A model generated the notes under the pieces. That model ran no database searches. It was not told where the DNA came from and worked only from the letters and a program-made list of their open reading frames with translations. A stretch of DNA of 60,404 bases from NCBI GenBank assembly GCA_041689775.1, contig JBDNFP010000114.1:1-60404 (forward strand), in the 5' to 3' direction. Each line of letters starts with the position of its first letter. The stretch's first letter is position 1. Below are positions 16,351 through 24,436 of this stretch, piece after piece. This stretch comes from JBDNFP01 sp041689775. GTDB taxonomy: Bacteria > Bacteroidota > Bacteroidia > Cytophagales > Spirosomataceae. Made by a program: the position numbers and the translations under genes.

Positions 16351-16433
16351 AATCGCCTCTTGAATTTATAAAAAAGTAACATAAAATAGTTAACAAAGGT
16401 GCGTTCTCAACTGTAATAGTTTGGTAATAAAGA

Positions 16434-17111
16434 TTACTCTGTTTCAATTTTATGTAGGCACTCTACGACATACCTAATAGAGCTAAAAGATTTGATCAAC
16501 GTTTTTTGAACCTCAGGATAGCTTAACCATTCAAGGCGTTCTATATCTTCTTCGACTTGGGGTGTCATTTTGCTATCATCCAAGCAATCAAGTACATACC
16601 ACTTCGTTCTTTTCAGAATTCGATTATTCTGGTAAGTATAGGTGTGCCAAGTAGTGCACAGTTTTTCTTTTATTATTGCTTTAACTCCGGTTTCTTCTTC
16701 AATTTCACGTACGGCTGCTTTTCTAGATTTCTCTCCCCGGTCGAGTTTGCCTTTTGGGAGATCCCATTTCTTACGGCGATAGATCATGAGCCATTCACCT
16801 TCTTTCAGGACAACACCTCCGGCTGCTTTCATGACTTTAAAGAGACTTTTGACCTTACTGATGACCTCTTTTTTGTTATTGCAAACAAGGGTTACCGATA
16901 GAAGGTCTTCGGGATGCTGGTCCAGAAGGTCAATGGCTTGCGCCGCAATGGCGGGCGTTACGTTGAGTAGAAGTACGTGGCCGGTAAAATGCAAGGCCCG
17001 GAACTTAGAAAGCCGTAAATCCAATATGTGATCGTAATGAGAAGATTCAAGTAAATTGAAATCTTTGGCATGCATAATTCTGACCGGACGGTCGTTTAAA
17101 AAGATAATCAT
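16434..17111 (-). CDS. NUDIX hydrolase with N-terminal extension
   Basis: 225-residue protein whose C-terminal half (about 95-215) is a NUDIX domain with a complete box at 121-143 (GKLDRGE, then REIEEETGV) and a WDLPKGKLDRGE context typical of diadenosine-polyphosphate or MutT-like hydrolases. The first ~90 residues form a separate domain with strands near 40-52 and 70-80 that I do not recognise. Substrate unknown. An 83-base gap separates it from trxA downstream. Confidence 0.85.
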   Translation of the reverse strand: MIIFLNDRPVRIMHAKDFNLLESSHYDHILDLRLSKFRALHFTGHVLLLNVTPAIAAQAIDLLDQHPEDLLSVTLVCNNKKEVISKVKSLFKVMKAAGGVVLKEGEWLMIYRRKKWDLPKGKLDRGEKSRKAAVREIEEETGVKAIIKEKLCTTWHTYTYQNNRILKRTKWYVLDCLDDSKMTPQVEEDIERLEWLSYPEVQKTLIKSFSSIRYVVECLHKIETE

Positions 17112-17178
17112 GTGCTTGGATTTAGATCGTACGGTAAAATTAAGTAAAGAGTTTATTTTAGTGAGTAGGTATTATTGA

Positions 17179-17186
17179 TAAATTTG
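17179..17186 (+). promoter_or_regulatory. Putative -7 box (TAAATTTG) of the CorC/HlyC-pyrE operon
   Basis: TAAATTTG fits TAnnTTTG and lies 23 bases before the TTG start. T-rich sequence at 17155-17160 is at -33 spacing but not an exact TTTG. Confidence 0.45.
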
Positions 17187-17209
17187 TGGCGAAATCAATC
17201 TATTCATAA

Positions 17210-18511
17210 TTGGAACTTCTCATAATTCTTTTTCTGGTGCTTTTAAACGGCGTATTTTCAATGTCGGAAATTGCATTAGTGTCCTCCCGGAAGTCCCGGT
17301 TGGAAGCATTTGCCAGAAATGGCGATCAAAAGGCCAAAGCTGCCCTCGATCTTGCAAATTCTCCAAACCGTTTTTTATCAACTGTTCAGATCGGCATTAC
17401 CCTCATCGGGATTCTGACGGGTGTTTATAGTGGAGATAAGATCACTTCTGATCTGGAAGCTACCTTAGCGACCATCTCTCCACTCGAACCCTACAAGCAT
17501 ACCCTCGCGGTTGGGTTAGTGGTATTACTAATTACTTTCTTGTCCCTGGTACTGGGCGAGCTAGTTCCAAAGCGAATTGGTATGTCTAATCCGGAGGGTA
17601 TTGCTAAGTTTGTGGCACGCCCCATGAATTTCCTATCCATTATTACTTCTCCCTTTATTGCTCTGTTAAGTGTTTCCAGTGATTTATTAATCAGGCTCCT
17701 GAATATTAAACAGACGGAAAGTTCGGTTACGGAAGAAGAAATTAAGAGCCTGATCCAGGAAGGAACTACCGGGGGCGTATTTGAAGAAATAGAGCAAGAA
17801 ATCGTCCATAACGTTTTCCAACTAGGAGATCGAAGGGTTACCTCTTTGATGACTAACCGTCAGGAAATGGTTTGGCTGGATATCGAGGATTCTGTGGAGG
17901 AAAACAAGGCCAAAGTATTTAATACGAAACATGCGGTGTACCCATTGTGTCGTGATACGGTCGACAATGTGCTGGGAATGATCTATATAAAGGATCTGAT
18001 TGGGGAAAATATTGATGAACGGCTTGCCAACCTTGGCCAAATCAAGAGAGAGCCCTTGTACCTGCCTGAAAGTAATAGAGCGTATCAGGCCCTTGAAAAA
18101 TTCAAGGAAAAACGAGTGTTTTTTGGCATCATCGTGGATGAATACGGTGGCCTATTGGGTGTAGTTACCATGCACGATATCATGGATGCTCTGGTAGGTG
18201 ATATCTCCGAGGAGGACGAATACGAAACTGAAATCATAAAACGTGAGGATGGGACTTATTTGATTGATGCCCAATTGCCTTTTGATGATTTTATCAGCTA
18301 CTTTGAAATCAACGTTCCTGAAAATGAAAGAAAAGAGTTGGTAGGGTTCAACACCCTCGGAGGCTTCGCACTCCATATATTGGAAGATATTCCCGAAACG
18401 GGTGAGAAGTTTCGCTGGAAATATTTTGCATTTGAAATTATAGACATGGATAAAAGTCGAATTGATAAAATATTGCTGGAAATAAACGAAATAATAGAGC
18501 CAAGAGACTAA
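17210..18511 (+). CDS. HlyC/CorC family transporter-like protein (DUF21-CBS-CorC domains)
   Basis: Inner-membrane protein of 433 residues with the domain order DUF21 (about 1-185, four hydrophobic helices), a CBS pair (about 205-325) and a C-terminal CorC/HlyC domain (about 340-425). Relatives act in magnesium or cobalt homeostasis. The start must be TTG at 17210: an in-frame TAA ends just before it, and the next ATG (residue 18) would delete the first membrane helix (LLIILFLVLLNGVFS), which is conserved in the family. The last base of its stop overlaps the pyrE ATG, so translation is probably coupled. Confidence 0.9.
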   Translation: MELLIILFLVLLNGVFSMSEIALVSSRKSRLEAFARNGDQKAKAALDLANSPNRFLSTVQIGITLIGILTGVYSGDKITSDLEATLATISPLEPYKHTLAVGLVVLLITFLSLVLGELVPKRIGMSNPEGIAKFVARPMNFLSIITSPFIALLSVSSDLLIRLLNIKQTESSVTEEEIKSLIQEGTTGGVFEEIEQEIVHNVFQLGDRRVTSLMTNRQEMVWLDIEDSVEENKAKVFNTKHAVYPLCRDTVDNVLGMIYIKDLIGENIDERLANLGQIKREPLYLPESNRAYQALEKFKEKRVFFGIIVDEYGGLLGVVTMHDIMDALVGDISEEDEYETEIIKREDGTYLIDAQLPFDDFISYFEINVPENERKELVGFNTLGGFALHILEDIPETGEKFRWKYFAFEIIDMDKSRIDKILLEINEIIEPRD

Positions 18512-19155
18512 TGAGTGAAATGAACATAGAAGTGGCCCGTCGGGTTGCGACCTTACTGCTTGATGCAAAGGCGATTAAATTAAGCCCACAAGAGCCCTTT
18601 AAATGGAGTTCTGGGTGGTTGTCTCCAATATATTGTGATAATCGCATAGCTTTATCATACCCCGCCACCAGGACCTATATCAAGCAACAACTTGCTGAAT
18701 TAATTCGTACGCAATTCCCATCGGTGGAAGCCATTGCTGGTGTTGCCTCCGCTGGTATTGCCCAAGGCACCCTTGTGGCTGATTTGCTGGAACTACCTTT
18801 TGCCTACGTTCGACCAGAACCCAAGAAGCATGGAATGGGTAATCAAATTGAGGGCAAGCTTGAAAAAGGGCAAAAGGTGGTGCTAGTTGAAGATCTCATT
18901 TCAACGGGTGGTAGCTCTTTAAAGGTAGTTGATGCACTCCGGGAGGCTGGAATAGAGGTGGTAGGAATGGTGGCCATCTTTACCTATGGCTTTGAGATAG
19001 CGGTACATAACTTCGCTCAAAAGGAGGTGGATTGCGCTGTGTTGAGTAATTACGCTTATCTGATTGATGCCGCAGTTGCCGATGGCTATATTACTAAGAA
19101 TCAGGTTTTCGAACTTTCTGAATGGCGTAAAGTGCCTGAAAGTTGGAGACAATAA
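18511..19155 (+). CDS. pyrE: Orotate phosphoribosyltransferase
   Basis: Converts orotate and PRPP to orotidine 5'-phosphate in de novo pyrimidine synthesis; cytosolic dimer. 214 residues, normal length. The PRPP-binding loop VVLVEDLISTGGSS is at 123-136 and the flexible catalytic loop contains RPEPKKHGMGN (101-111). The ATG shares one base with the preceding stop (TAATG), a tight operon junction. Nothing unusual seen. Confidence 0.96.
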   Translation: MSEMNIEVARRVATLLLDAKAIKLSPQEPFKWSSGWLSPIYCDNRIALSYPATRTYIKQQLAELIRTQFPSVEAIAGVASAGIAQGTLVADLLELPFAYVRPEPKKHGMGNQIEGKLEKGQKVVLVEDLISTGGSSLKVVDALREAGIEVVGMVAIFTYGFEIAVHNFAQKEVDCAVLSNYAYLIDAAVADGYITKNQVFELSEWRKVPESWRQ

Positions 19156-19258
19156 ATTTCCAGTTTTTCGCTTTTGGTGATAGTAGATGTTGACAGATCG
19201 TTAAAGAATAGTTAACTTGGGTAATTAATCTATATCTTATTCAAGTTAGCCACCCTTT

Positions 19259-21397
19259 ATGATTGATGTCTCCCATCCTTTTTTTGATAATAATTTAAGT
19301 TGGCTTTCCTATAATTACCGACTTTTGCTTGAAGCAAAGGATGAAACGGTACCAGTCATTGAAAGACTTCGCCAATTGGCGAAGTACTCCTACCAAATTG
19401 ATGAGTTTTTCCGGGTTCGGATGCCAATGCTTCTCGCTATGCGAGAAGTAAGTGGTGACATACTCGAAAAATTAAATATTTACCCAGAGCCACTTCTTGA
19501 ACATATATTAGAAACAGTTGATAATCAACTCACACAGTTTGATGATTTATTGGCCAGCCAGGTAGTACCAGCCCTGCGCAATGAAGGAGTTCATCTTTAC
19601 TTTAAGGAGAGTTTCAAGCCCGAACATAAAGACTTTGTCAATAACTTTTTTGTAGAAAAAGTATTCCGGAATTTACAGCCTGTATTTCTCAACGGAAGGC
19701 GAACTTCCAAGATTACATTTTTTGAGCCTAACCATATTTACTTTGTAATGCGGTTGATACGGGCAGGAGAACCCGGTGAGGTTTGGTACACCTATGTGAA
19801 CATACCTTCTCAGCAGGTGGGCCGATTCGTTGAGCTACCTGACCTGTATGGAGTAAAGTATATTGCATTTTTGGACGATATTATTCGGGGTAATCTTGGT
19901 GTCTTATTTCCGGGTTATGAAGTACTTGATTGCTTCACCATCAGGGCTGAGCAACAAACTGAATTAGCGTTCGAGGATGATTATCCGGCCACAATTGCGC
20001 AACGAATACACCGGCAGTTAGAGAAGAAAAACTTCATTCAGCCCCATCAATATTTCATTGAGATGGGCATGCCCGTCTCAATGAAAGAATACCTTTCAGA
20101 GCGGCTGGCGATTTTAATTACAGAATTTCATGAACGCGGAAGGTACTTGTTTTATCAAGACTTTATAGACTTTCCTAGTCTGCATAAGAAATTCGAATAC
20201 TCTCTACAAAAGGGAATATCTCACGTTGAGTTAAGGGAGGGGGAGTCAATATTTGAAGCCTTAAATAAAGGAGACCAACTTTTACACCTCCCTTATCATT
20301 CGATTGATCCTATCGTCCGTTTTTTCAACGAGGCAGCCGTAGATCCCTTTGTAAGGGAGATTTATGTTTCACTTTATAAAATTAACGCAAACTCATTTCT
20401 CATTAATTCATTGATTAGTGCTTCACGAAACGGTAAGCGTGTAGTGACTTTTGTTGAGCTTAATGCAAAGCTCGATATTCAGGAAAATCTGGAATGGGCG
20501 AAAAAAATGAAAGATGCCGGCGTGAAAATTATTTTCAGCCTGCCAGAGTTGAAGGTTCACGCGAAAATTGCTTTGGTGAAAAGAAAAGTAAAAAAGGGGT
20601 GGGATCGATATGCGTATTTGGGTACAGGTGGGTTTTATCGACTAACTTCCCGTCAAATAGTCGACCATGCTTTGTTGACCAGTAATCGGGAACTTACCAA
20701 TGAGCTGGAACTGCTGTTCGGCTATTTGGGTACCCGCGAAGAACCCAAAAAATATAAGTACTTGCCCTTTAATTTTTTGCAAGTATCCCAATTTAATATG
20801 GTCAAGAAGTTGGTTGAATTGATTGATAGGGAAATTGGGAATTATAAAGCAGGATTGAAGGCCTCGATTGCCATTAAGATAAATCAGCTTCAAGATCAAT
20901 CCCTGATCACTAAATTATACCAAGCTGGTAGGGCAGGGGTAGAGATCAATATTATCGTGAGTGATTGTTGCTGTTTACTACCAGAATTACCGACGATTAG
21001 TGATAATATTACTGTAACGAGGTTAGTCGACAGGTATCAGGAAAACACCAGAATTTTCTATTTCTATAACCGGGGAAAGGAAGACATTTTTTTGTCGTCC
21101 GGAGATTGGACGTACAGAAACTTCCACCGACGAATTGATGTCTGTTATCCAATATTGGATGACTATTTGAAATCACAGCTTCGTCAGGTTTTAAAGAACT
21201 ACCTGAATGATAACCAAAAGGCAGTGCGGTTGGATACCTACCAAAATAATATTAAACTGATAGGTTCTGAAACCGGCCCCAAAGTCCGGGTACAAGAGGC
21301 AAATTACCGATTAACGGAAAGAATAGAACATCGAACACCTTCTCTTTTTGAACTCCCGCATCCAAAAGAAAAGGCAATGTCAGAAAACGCTATTTAA
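19259..21397 (+). CDS. Divergent polyphosphate kinase 1 family protein with altered active site
   Basis: Clearly PPK1-family over its whole 712 residues: N domain (LSWLSYNYRLLLEA, QIDEFFRVRM), head domain and two C-terminal PLD-like domains. PPK1 makes and degrades polyphosphate through a phosphohistidine. By my alignment from memory to E. coli PPK, the phosphorylated His is kept (His434 in LKVHAK, E. coli H435), but R375 is Lys374 (LYKIN), R405 is Lys404 (LNAKLD), H454 is Tyr (RYAYLG), Y468 is Ile (SRQIVDH) and H592 is Asn596 (YQENTR). The conserved GTGNFNE loop reads GTGGFYR. It may be inactive, or do another phosphotransfer. The YedK-like gene begins two bases after its stop. A standard ppk1 may exist elsewhere. 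Confidence 0.85.
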   Translation: MIDVSHPFFDNNLSWLSYNYRLLLEAKDETVPVIERLRQLAKYSYQIDEFFRVRMPMLLAMREVSGDILEKLNIYPEPLLEHILETVDNQLTQFDDLLASQVVPALRNEGVHLYFKESFKPEHKDFVNNFFVEKVFRNLQPVFLNGRRTSKITFFEPNHIYFVMRLIRAGEPGEVWYTYVNIPSQQVGRFVELPDLYGVKYIAFLDDIIRGNLGVLFPGYEVLDCFTIRAEQQTELAFEDDYPATIAQRIHRQLEKKNFIQPHQYFIEMGMPVSMKEYLSERLAILITEFHERGRYLFYQDFIDFPSLHKKFEYSLQKGISHVELREGESIFEALNKGDQLLHLPYHSIDPIVRFFNEAAVDPFVREIYVSLYKINANSFLINSLISASRNGKRVVTFVELNAKLDIQENLEWAKKMKDAGVKIIFSLPELKVHAKIALVKRKVKKGWDRYAYLGTGGFYRLTSRQIVDHALLTSNRELTNELELLFGYLGTREEPKKYKYLPFNFLQVSQFNMVKKLVELIDREIGNYKAGLKASIAIKINQLQDQSLITKLYQAGRAGVEINIIVSDCCCLLPELPTISDNITVTRLVDRYQENTRIFYFYNRGKEDIFLSSGDWTYRNFHRRIDVCYPILDDYLKSQLRQVLKNYLNDNQKAVRLDTYQNNIKLIGSETGPKVRVQEANYRLTERIEHRTPSLFELPHPKEKAMSENAI

Positions 21398-21399
21398 AA

Positions 21400-22095
21400 A
21401 TGTGTTACCATAATTCTCTGAATACGAAGCCCGGTGAACTTTCAAAACGGTATGGATTGAAATCAGGAAGCAGCCCGAAGATTTCTTCCGCAAGCCATGT
21501 ATCTGGGTTCAGTTTTCCTACTTGGCCAATCCTAACCGCTCAAAACCCGAATCCCTTTCTATTGGGCGACTGGAGTTTAGTACTTGGTTGGGTTCAGGAT
21601 TCTAATAGTGCAGAGAAATTAAGGTTTGTCACCCTTAATGCAAGAATTGAAACTCTCCAAAAGAAACCTTCATTTATAGGCGCGTTAAAGAAAAGGCATC
21701 GGTGGATACTGCCGTCGACTGGCTTCTTTGAATGGCAGAAAGTAGGTAATAAAATTCCGTATTACATAGCTTTAAAGGACGTGAAGATATGTTCCATTGC
21801 CGGTTTATGGGATGTATGGGTAGATAGGGAAACAGGCAGTGAACTCATTACATTTACTATCATTACAGGATCTGCTAATCCACTGATGGCCAAAGTTTAC
21901 AACCAAAAGGAACGGATGCCGGCTGTATTAGAACCACAGATCGAAAGAAAATGGTTAGATAATAGACTTCCAGATATTAATGAGCTATTACATCCGATTC
22001 AAGAAAGCCTCCTAACTGCTTACCCCATTAAATCTCCTCTCAAAGCTGTTAATACTGATTTCGACGAAATTACGAGGCGTCTCGACCATTCTTAA
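21400..22095 (+). CDS. SOS response-associated peptidase family protein (YedK/HMCES-like)
   Basis: 231-residue SRAP-domain protein. The family covalently caps abasic sites in single-stranded DNA through Cys2 after removal of Met1. Cys2 is present (MCYHN), as are Asn80 in LNARIE and Glu111 in GFFEW. The RMP motif that follows the family's catalytic His is kept (RMPAVL, 172-177), but where Bacteroidota relatives usually read IHN the sequence reads VYN, with Tyr167 in place of His; this is from memory. It starts two bases after the PPK1-like stop, so the two are cotranscribed. The cross-linking role is likely but the His change may alter reversal chemistry. Confidence 0.88.
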   Translation: MCYHNSLNTKPGELSKRYGLKSGSSPKISSASHVSGFSFPTWPILTAQNPNPFLLGDWSLVLGWVQDSNSAEKLRFVTLNARIETLQKKPSFIGALKKRHRWILPSTGFFEWQKVGNKIPYYIALKDVKICSIAGLWDVWVDRETGSELITFTIITGSANPLMAKVYNQKERMPAVLEPQIERKWLDNRLPDINELLHPIQESLLTAYPIKSPLKAVNTDFDEITRRLDHS

Positions 22096-22123
22096 TTGCA
22101 TAGGTAGCAAACACTTTTTTAGT

Positions 22124-23050
22124 TTATCGGAACGTTAGCATAGCAGCGCCAAATACTCCTGCCGAGTCACCTAGTTTAGGCCTAAGTATTGGTGTGTCAA
22201 AAGTAGAATTAAAGACATATTTTGCGGCTCTTTTGGGCCCTTCTGTATAGAGAAGGTCAATATTGCCAACCCCTCCGCCAATCACAATCGCATCAGGATC
22301 CAGTACATTAACAATGGTGGTGATAGCCTGACCAAAACTTTCCAGTAGTCGTTCGATGGTTTCTGCGGCAAAAGGATCGGTGCCATCCAAGTGATTTTTT
22401 AAAATTTCAGGCAGTTTTAAGGCTTTTTCGCTTTTTTCAAGGTAATACCGTTCAAGGGCTGGCCCGGAAAACACTTGTTCGTTGCAACCTTTTTTGCCAC
22501 AATAACACTCATACCCGTTTTCTTCCAATACGTTATGGCCCCATTCTCCGCCAATTCCCTGTAAGCCGTTTAAGACAAAAGCCTGCCTATCGTTACCTTT
22601 AATCACTACTCCACCACCAACTCCGGTACCCATGATTACTCCAAACACAGATTGGAAATTTGGCGCAATATCTTGAACAACACCCATTTGTGCTTCTGCT
22701 AAGGCAAAGCAATTTGCATCATTTGCCATCATGACCGGAACACCTAATTCCCTTATCAAATCATCCAGAAGGGGCATGCCGTTCAAACAGGTTGTATTAC
22801 AGTTTTTCATCGTCCTTGTGGAAGGGTTGACGGTTCCCGGTGTACCAATACCTACGGAGTTGGGTGTCATGCCTGTTTCTTTTTTTAAAATATCAACCAG
22901 GGTCTTGATTCGATGGACAATGTGCTCGTAGCCCATATTTGCTTCTGTATCAATTCTGTGTCGAAAAATAACAGCATCAGGTGATGGGTTTGATAAAATA
23001 ACTCCTTCAATTTTGGTTCCTCCCAGATCTATTCCCCAATACGTGCGCAT
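22124..23050 (-). CDS. ROK family sugar kinase
   Basis: 308-residue cytosolic sugar kinase of the ROK family (glucokinase, fructokinase or N-acetylhexosamine kinase). The ATP-binding phosphate-1 motif GIDLGGTK is at 6-13; the sugar-binding and catalytic segment has NDANCFALAE (110-119) with the catalytic Asp; the zinc site is His172 with C182, C184 and C189 (CYCGKKGC). No HTH domain is present, so it is an enzyme rather than a repressor. Sugar specificity is not readable. Divergent from the peroxiredoxin gene across a 119-base gap that holds a palindrome. Confidence 0.9.
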   Translation of the reverse strand: MRTYWGIDLGGTKIEGVILSNPSPDAVIFRHRIDTEANMGYEHIVHRIKTLVDILKKETGMTPNSVGIGTPGTVNPSTRTMKNCNTTCLNGMPLLDDLIRELGVPVMMANDANCFALAEAQMGVVQDIAPNFQSVFGVIMGTGVGGGVVIKGNDRQAFVLNGLQGIGGEWGHNVLEENGYECYCGKKGCNEQVFSGPALERYYLEKSEKALKLPEILKNHLDGTDPFAAETIERLLESFGQAITTIVNVLDPDAIVIGGGVGNIDLLYTEGPKRAAKYVFNSTFDTPILRPKLGDSAGVFGAAMLTFR

Positions 23051-23088
23051 TATTCTCTATTCTAATGAGTTAATAAATAATATAAAGC

Positions 23089-23110
23089 TATGGCCAACTA
23101 TTTGGCCATA
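23089..23110. promoter_or_regulatory. Palindromic operator-like site between ROK kinase and peroxiredoxin
   Basis: Perfect inverted repeat TATGGCCAA-CTAT-TTGGCCATA, 9-bp arms with a 4-base spacer, in the divergent intergenic region 39 bases upstream of the ROK ATG and 60 bases upstream of the peroxiredoxin ATG. Position and symmetry fit a dimeric regulator; it could also form a hairpin in either leader. Confidence 0.45.
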
Positions 23111-23169
23111 AAATCGGTTTGATTGTATAAATTTAATGATTCAATCCAAACAAAAAAAACGATAAAGTC

Positions 23170-23637
23170 ATGGCGCTAAACAAAGGAGAGCAAGCACCCA
23201 ATTTTACATTATTCAGTTCAGAGAATAAACAAGTTTCATTAAATAGCTTCAGAGGGAAGAACGTAGTAATACACTTTTTCCCCATGGCCTTCACTGGTGT
23301 ATGTACTACCCAGCTATGTACCCTTCGGGATGATATCGAAAGTTACACTAGCCTCGGCGCAGAAATACTTGGTATATCGGTTGACTCGCCATTTACTCTC
23401 GCTAAATTCAAGGAGGATCAAAACTACAATTTCAATCTCTTGTCTGATTTTAACAAAGAAACCTCAAAAGCATATAATGCCTTGTATGAAGAGTTTGTAA
23501 TGGGTATGAAGGGTGTTTCAAAACGGGCAGCCTACGTTATTGATAAAGAAGGAGTAATTCAATACTTAGAAGTACTTGAAAGTGCTGGTGATTTGCCCGA
23601 TTTTAATAAAATCAAGGAAGCGTTAAATAATTTATAG
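23170..23637 (+). CDS. Peroxiredoxin (AhpC/TSA family, BCP/PrxQ-like)
   Basis: 155-residue thiol peroxidase that reduces hydrogen peroxide and organic peroxides. The peroxidatic Cys45 lies in FFPMAFTGVCTTQLC, with a second Cys50 five residues later, the C-x4-C spacing of the atypical two-Cys BCP/PrxQ group. The surrounding PMAFTGVC wording is closer to AhpE-type proteins. No signal peptide, so cytosolic. Thioredoxin is the expected reductant. An A+T-rich TATAAATTT at about 23127 may be its -7 region. Stands alone downstream of the divergent palindrome. Confidence 0.92.
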   Translation: MALNKGEQAPNFTLFSSENKQVSLNSFRGKNVVIHFFPMAFTGVCTTQLCTLRDDIESYTSLGAEILGISVDSPFTLAKFKEDQNYNFNLLSDFNKETSKAYNALYEEFVMGMKGVSKRAAYVIDKEGVIQYLEVLESAGDLPDFNKIKEALNNL

Positions 23638-23797
23638 TCAAAGTTAAAAACCACGAGGTAGGGCATGTGCTTTATTTCATAGTTTTTTCGATTATTTGAC
23701 AGATCTATTTTCTAATAGCGTTTGGAAAGAAAGATTTATTCCATAAACTTAGCGGCAATTACTCTAACCCAGTCATTATTTCAAATAAAATTGCTGC

Positions 23798-24391
23798 ATG
23801 GGAATTGTAGAAAGACGCGAGCGGCTTAAAAAACAGGTACGCAACGACATTATCTCCACGGCACGTGAAATTGCCCGTGAGGACGGTTGGCAATCCGTTT
23901 CTATTAGGAAAATTGCAGATGTTATCGAATATAGTCCTCCAATTCTTTATGAATATTTTGATAGCAAAGACAAACTACTTGAAAGTATCCGAGTCGGTGG
24001 CTTCGAAACTCTTAAATTGGAGTTTGAACGAATTAAAAAACTGTATCGGAATCCTGAGAAACAACTTGTCGAAATTGCTCAAAGTATATGGACTTTTTCC
24101 GTCGAGCAACCTGAGGTTTTCCAAGTAATGTTTAATCTTGAGGGGGCATTTTGCCAATCTAAGCAAGTATATGGTCAGGAAATGAATATAAAGGGAAATG
24201 CAGTTTGGGAAATGATTGCTACACTCAGGCCCAAGGCCGCTGAAATGGTAACCAAAACGTATTATGAATGGTGGTGCTTGACGTATGGTTTTATATGCAT
24301 AACCATGACTACCCAACCTAAATACGCTTTTGAACACGCGGAGCCAACTTACATGGAAGGTGTTCGGAGATTTATTAAAAGCATTATGTAG
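23798..24391 (+). CDS. TetR/AcrR family transcriptional regulator
   Basis: 197-residue one-component repressor. The N-terminal DNA-binding domain (about 10-60) has the classical helix-turn-helix IRKIADVIEYSPPILYEYF, followed by an all-helical ligand domain resembling the TetR_C_13/WHG type (TYYEWWCLTYGFI). Effector and targets are unknown; no efflux genes are adjacent. A perfect 21-bp-arm hairpin begins right after the stop codon and is shared with the convergent cysE. Confidence 0.9.
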   Translation: MGIVERRERLKKQVRNDIISTAREIAREDGWQSVSIRKIADVIEYSPPILYEYFDSKDKLLESIRVGGFETLKLEFERIKKLYRNPEKQLVEIAQSIWTFSVEQPEVFQVMFNLEGAFCQSKQVYGQEMNIKGNAVWEMIATLRPKAAEMVTKTYYEWWCLTYGFICITMTTQPKYAFEHAEPTYMEGVRRFIKSIM

Positions 24392-24436
24392 AATAGTCAA
24401 AGAGGAGCACAATTTTTGTGCTCCTCTTTGACTATT
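24392..24436. terminator. Perfect 45-base hairpin between tetR and cysE, likely bidirectional terminator
   Basis: Arms 24392-24412 and 24416-24436 are exact reverse complements of 21 bases with loop TTT. The left arm begins on the base after the TetR stop; the right arm overlaps two bases of the cysE stop codon (24435-24437). No long T-run follows on either strand, so it may act by stem strength or by protecting 3' ends. Confidence 0.75.

Noticed and set aside
19190..19195. TTGACA upstream of the PPK1-like gene as an E. coli-type -35 box
   Set aside because: Bacteroidota use a different consensus and no matching -10 box is at the right spacing.
22096..22123. Shared terminator between the SRAP and ROK genes
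   Set aside because: The short gap has a T-run but no stem of useful length.
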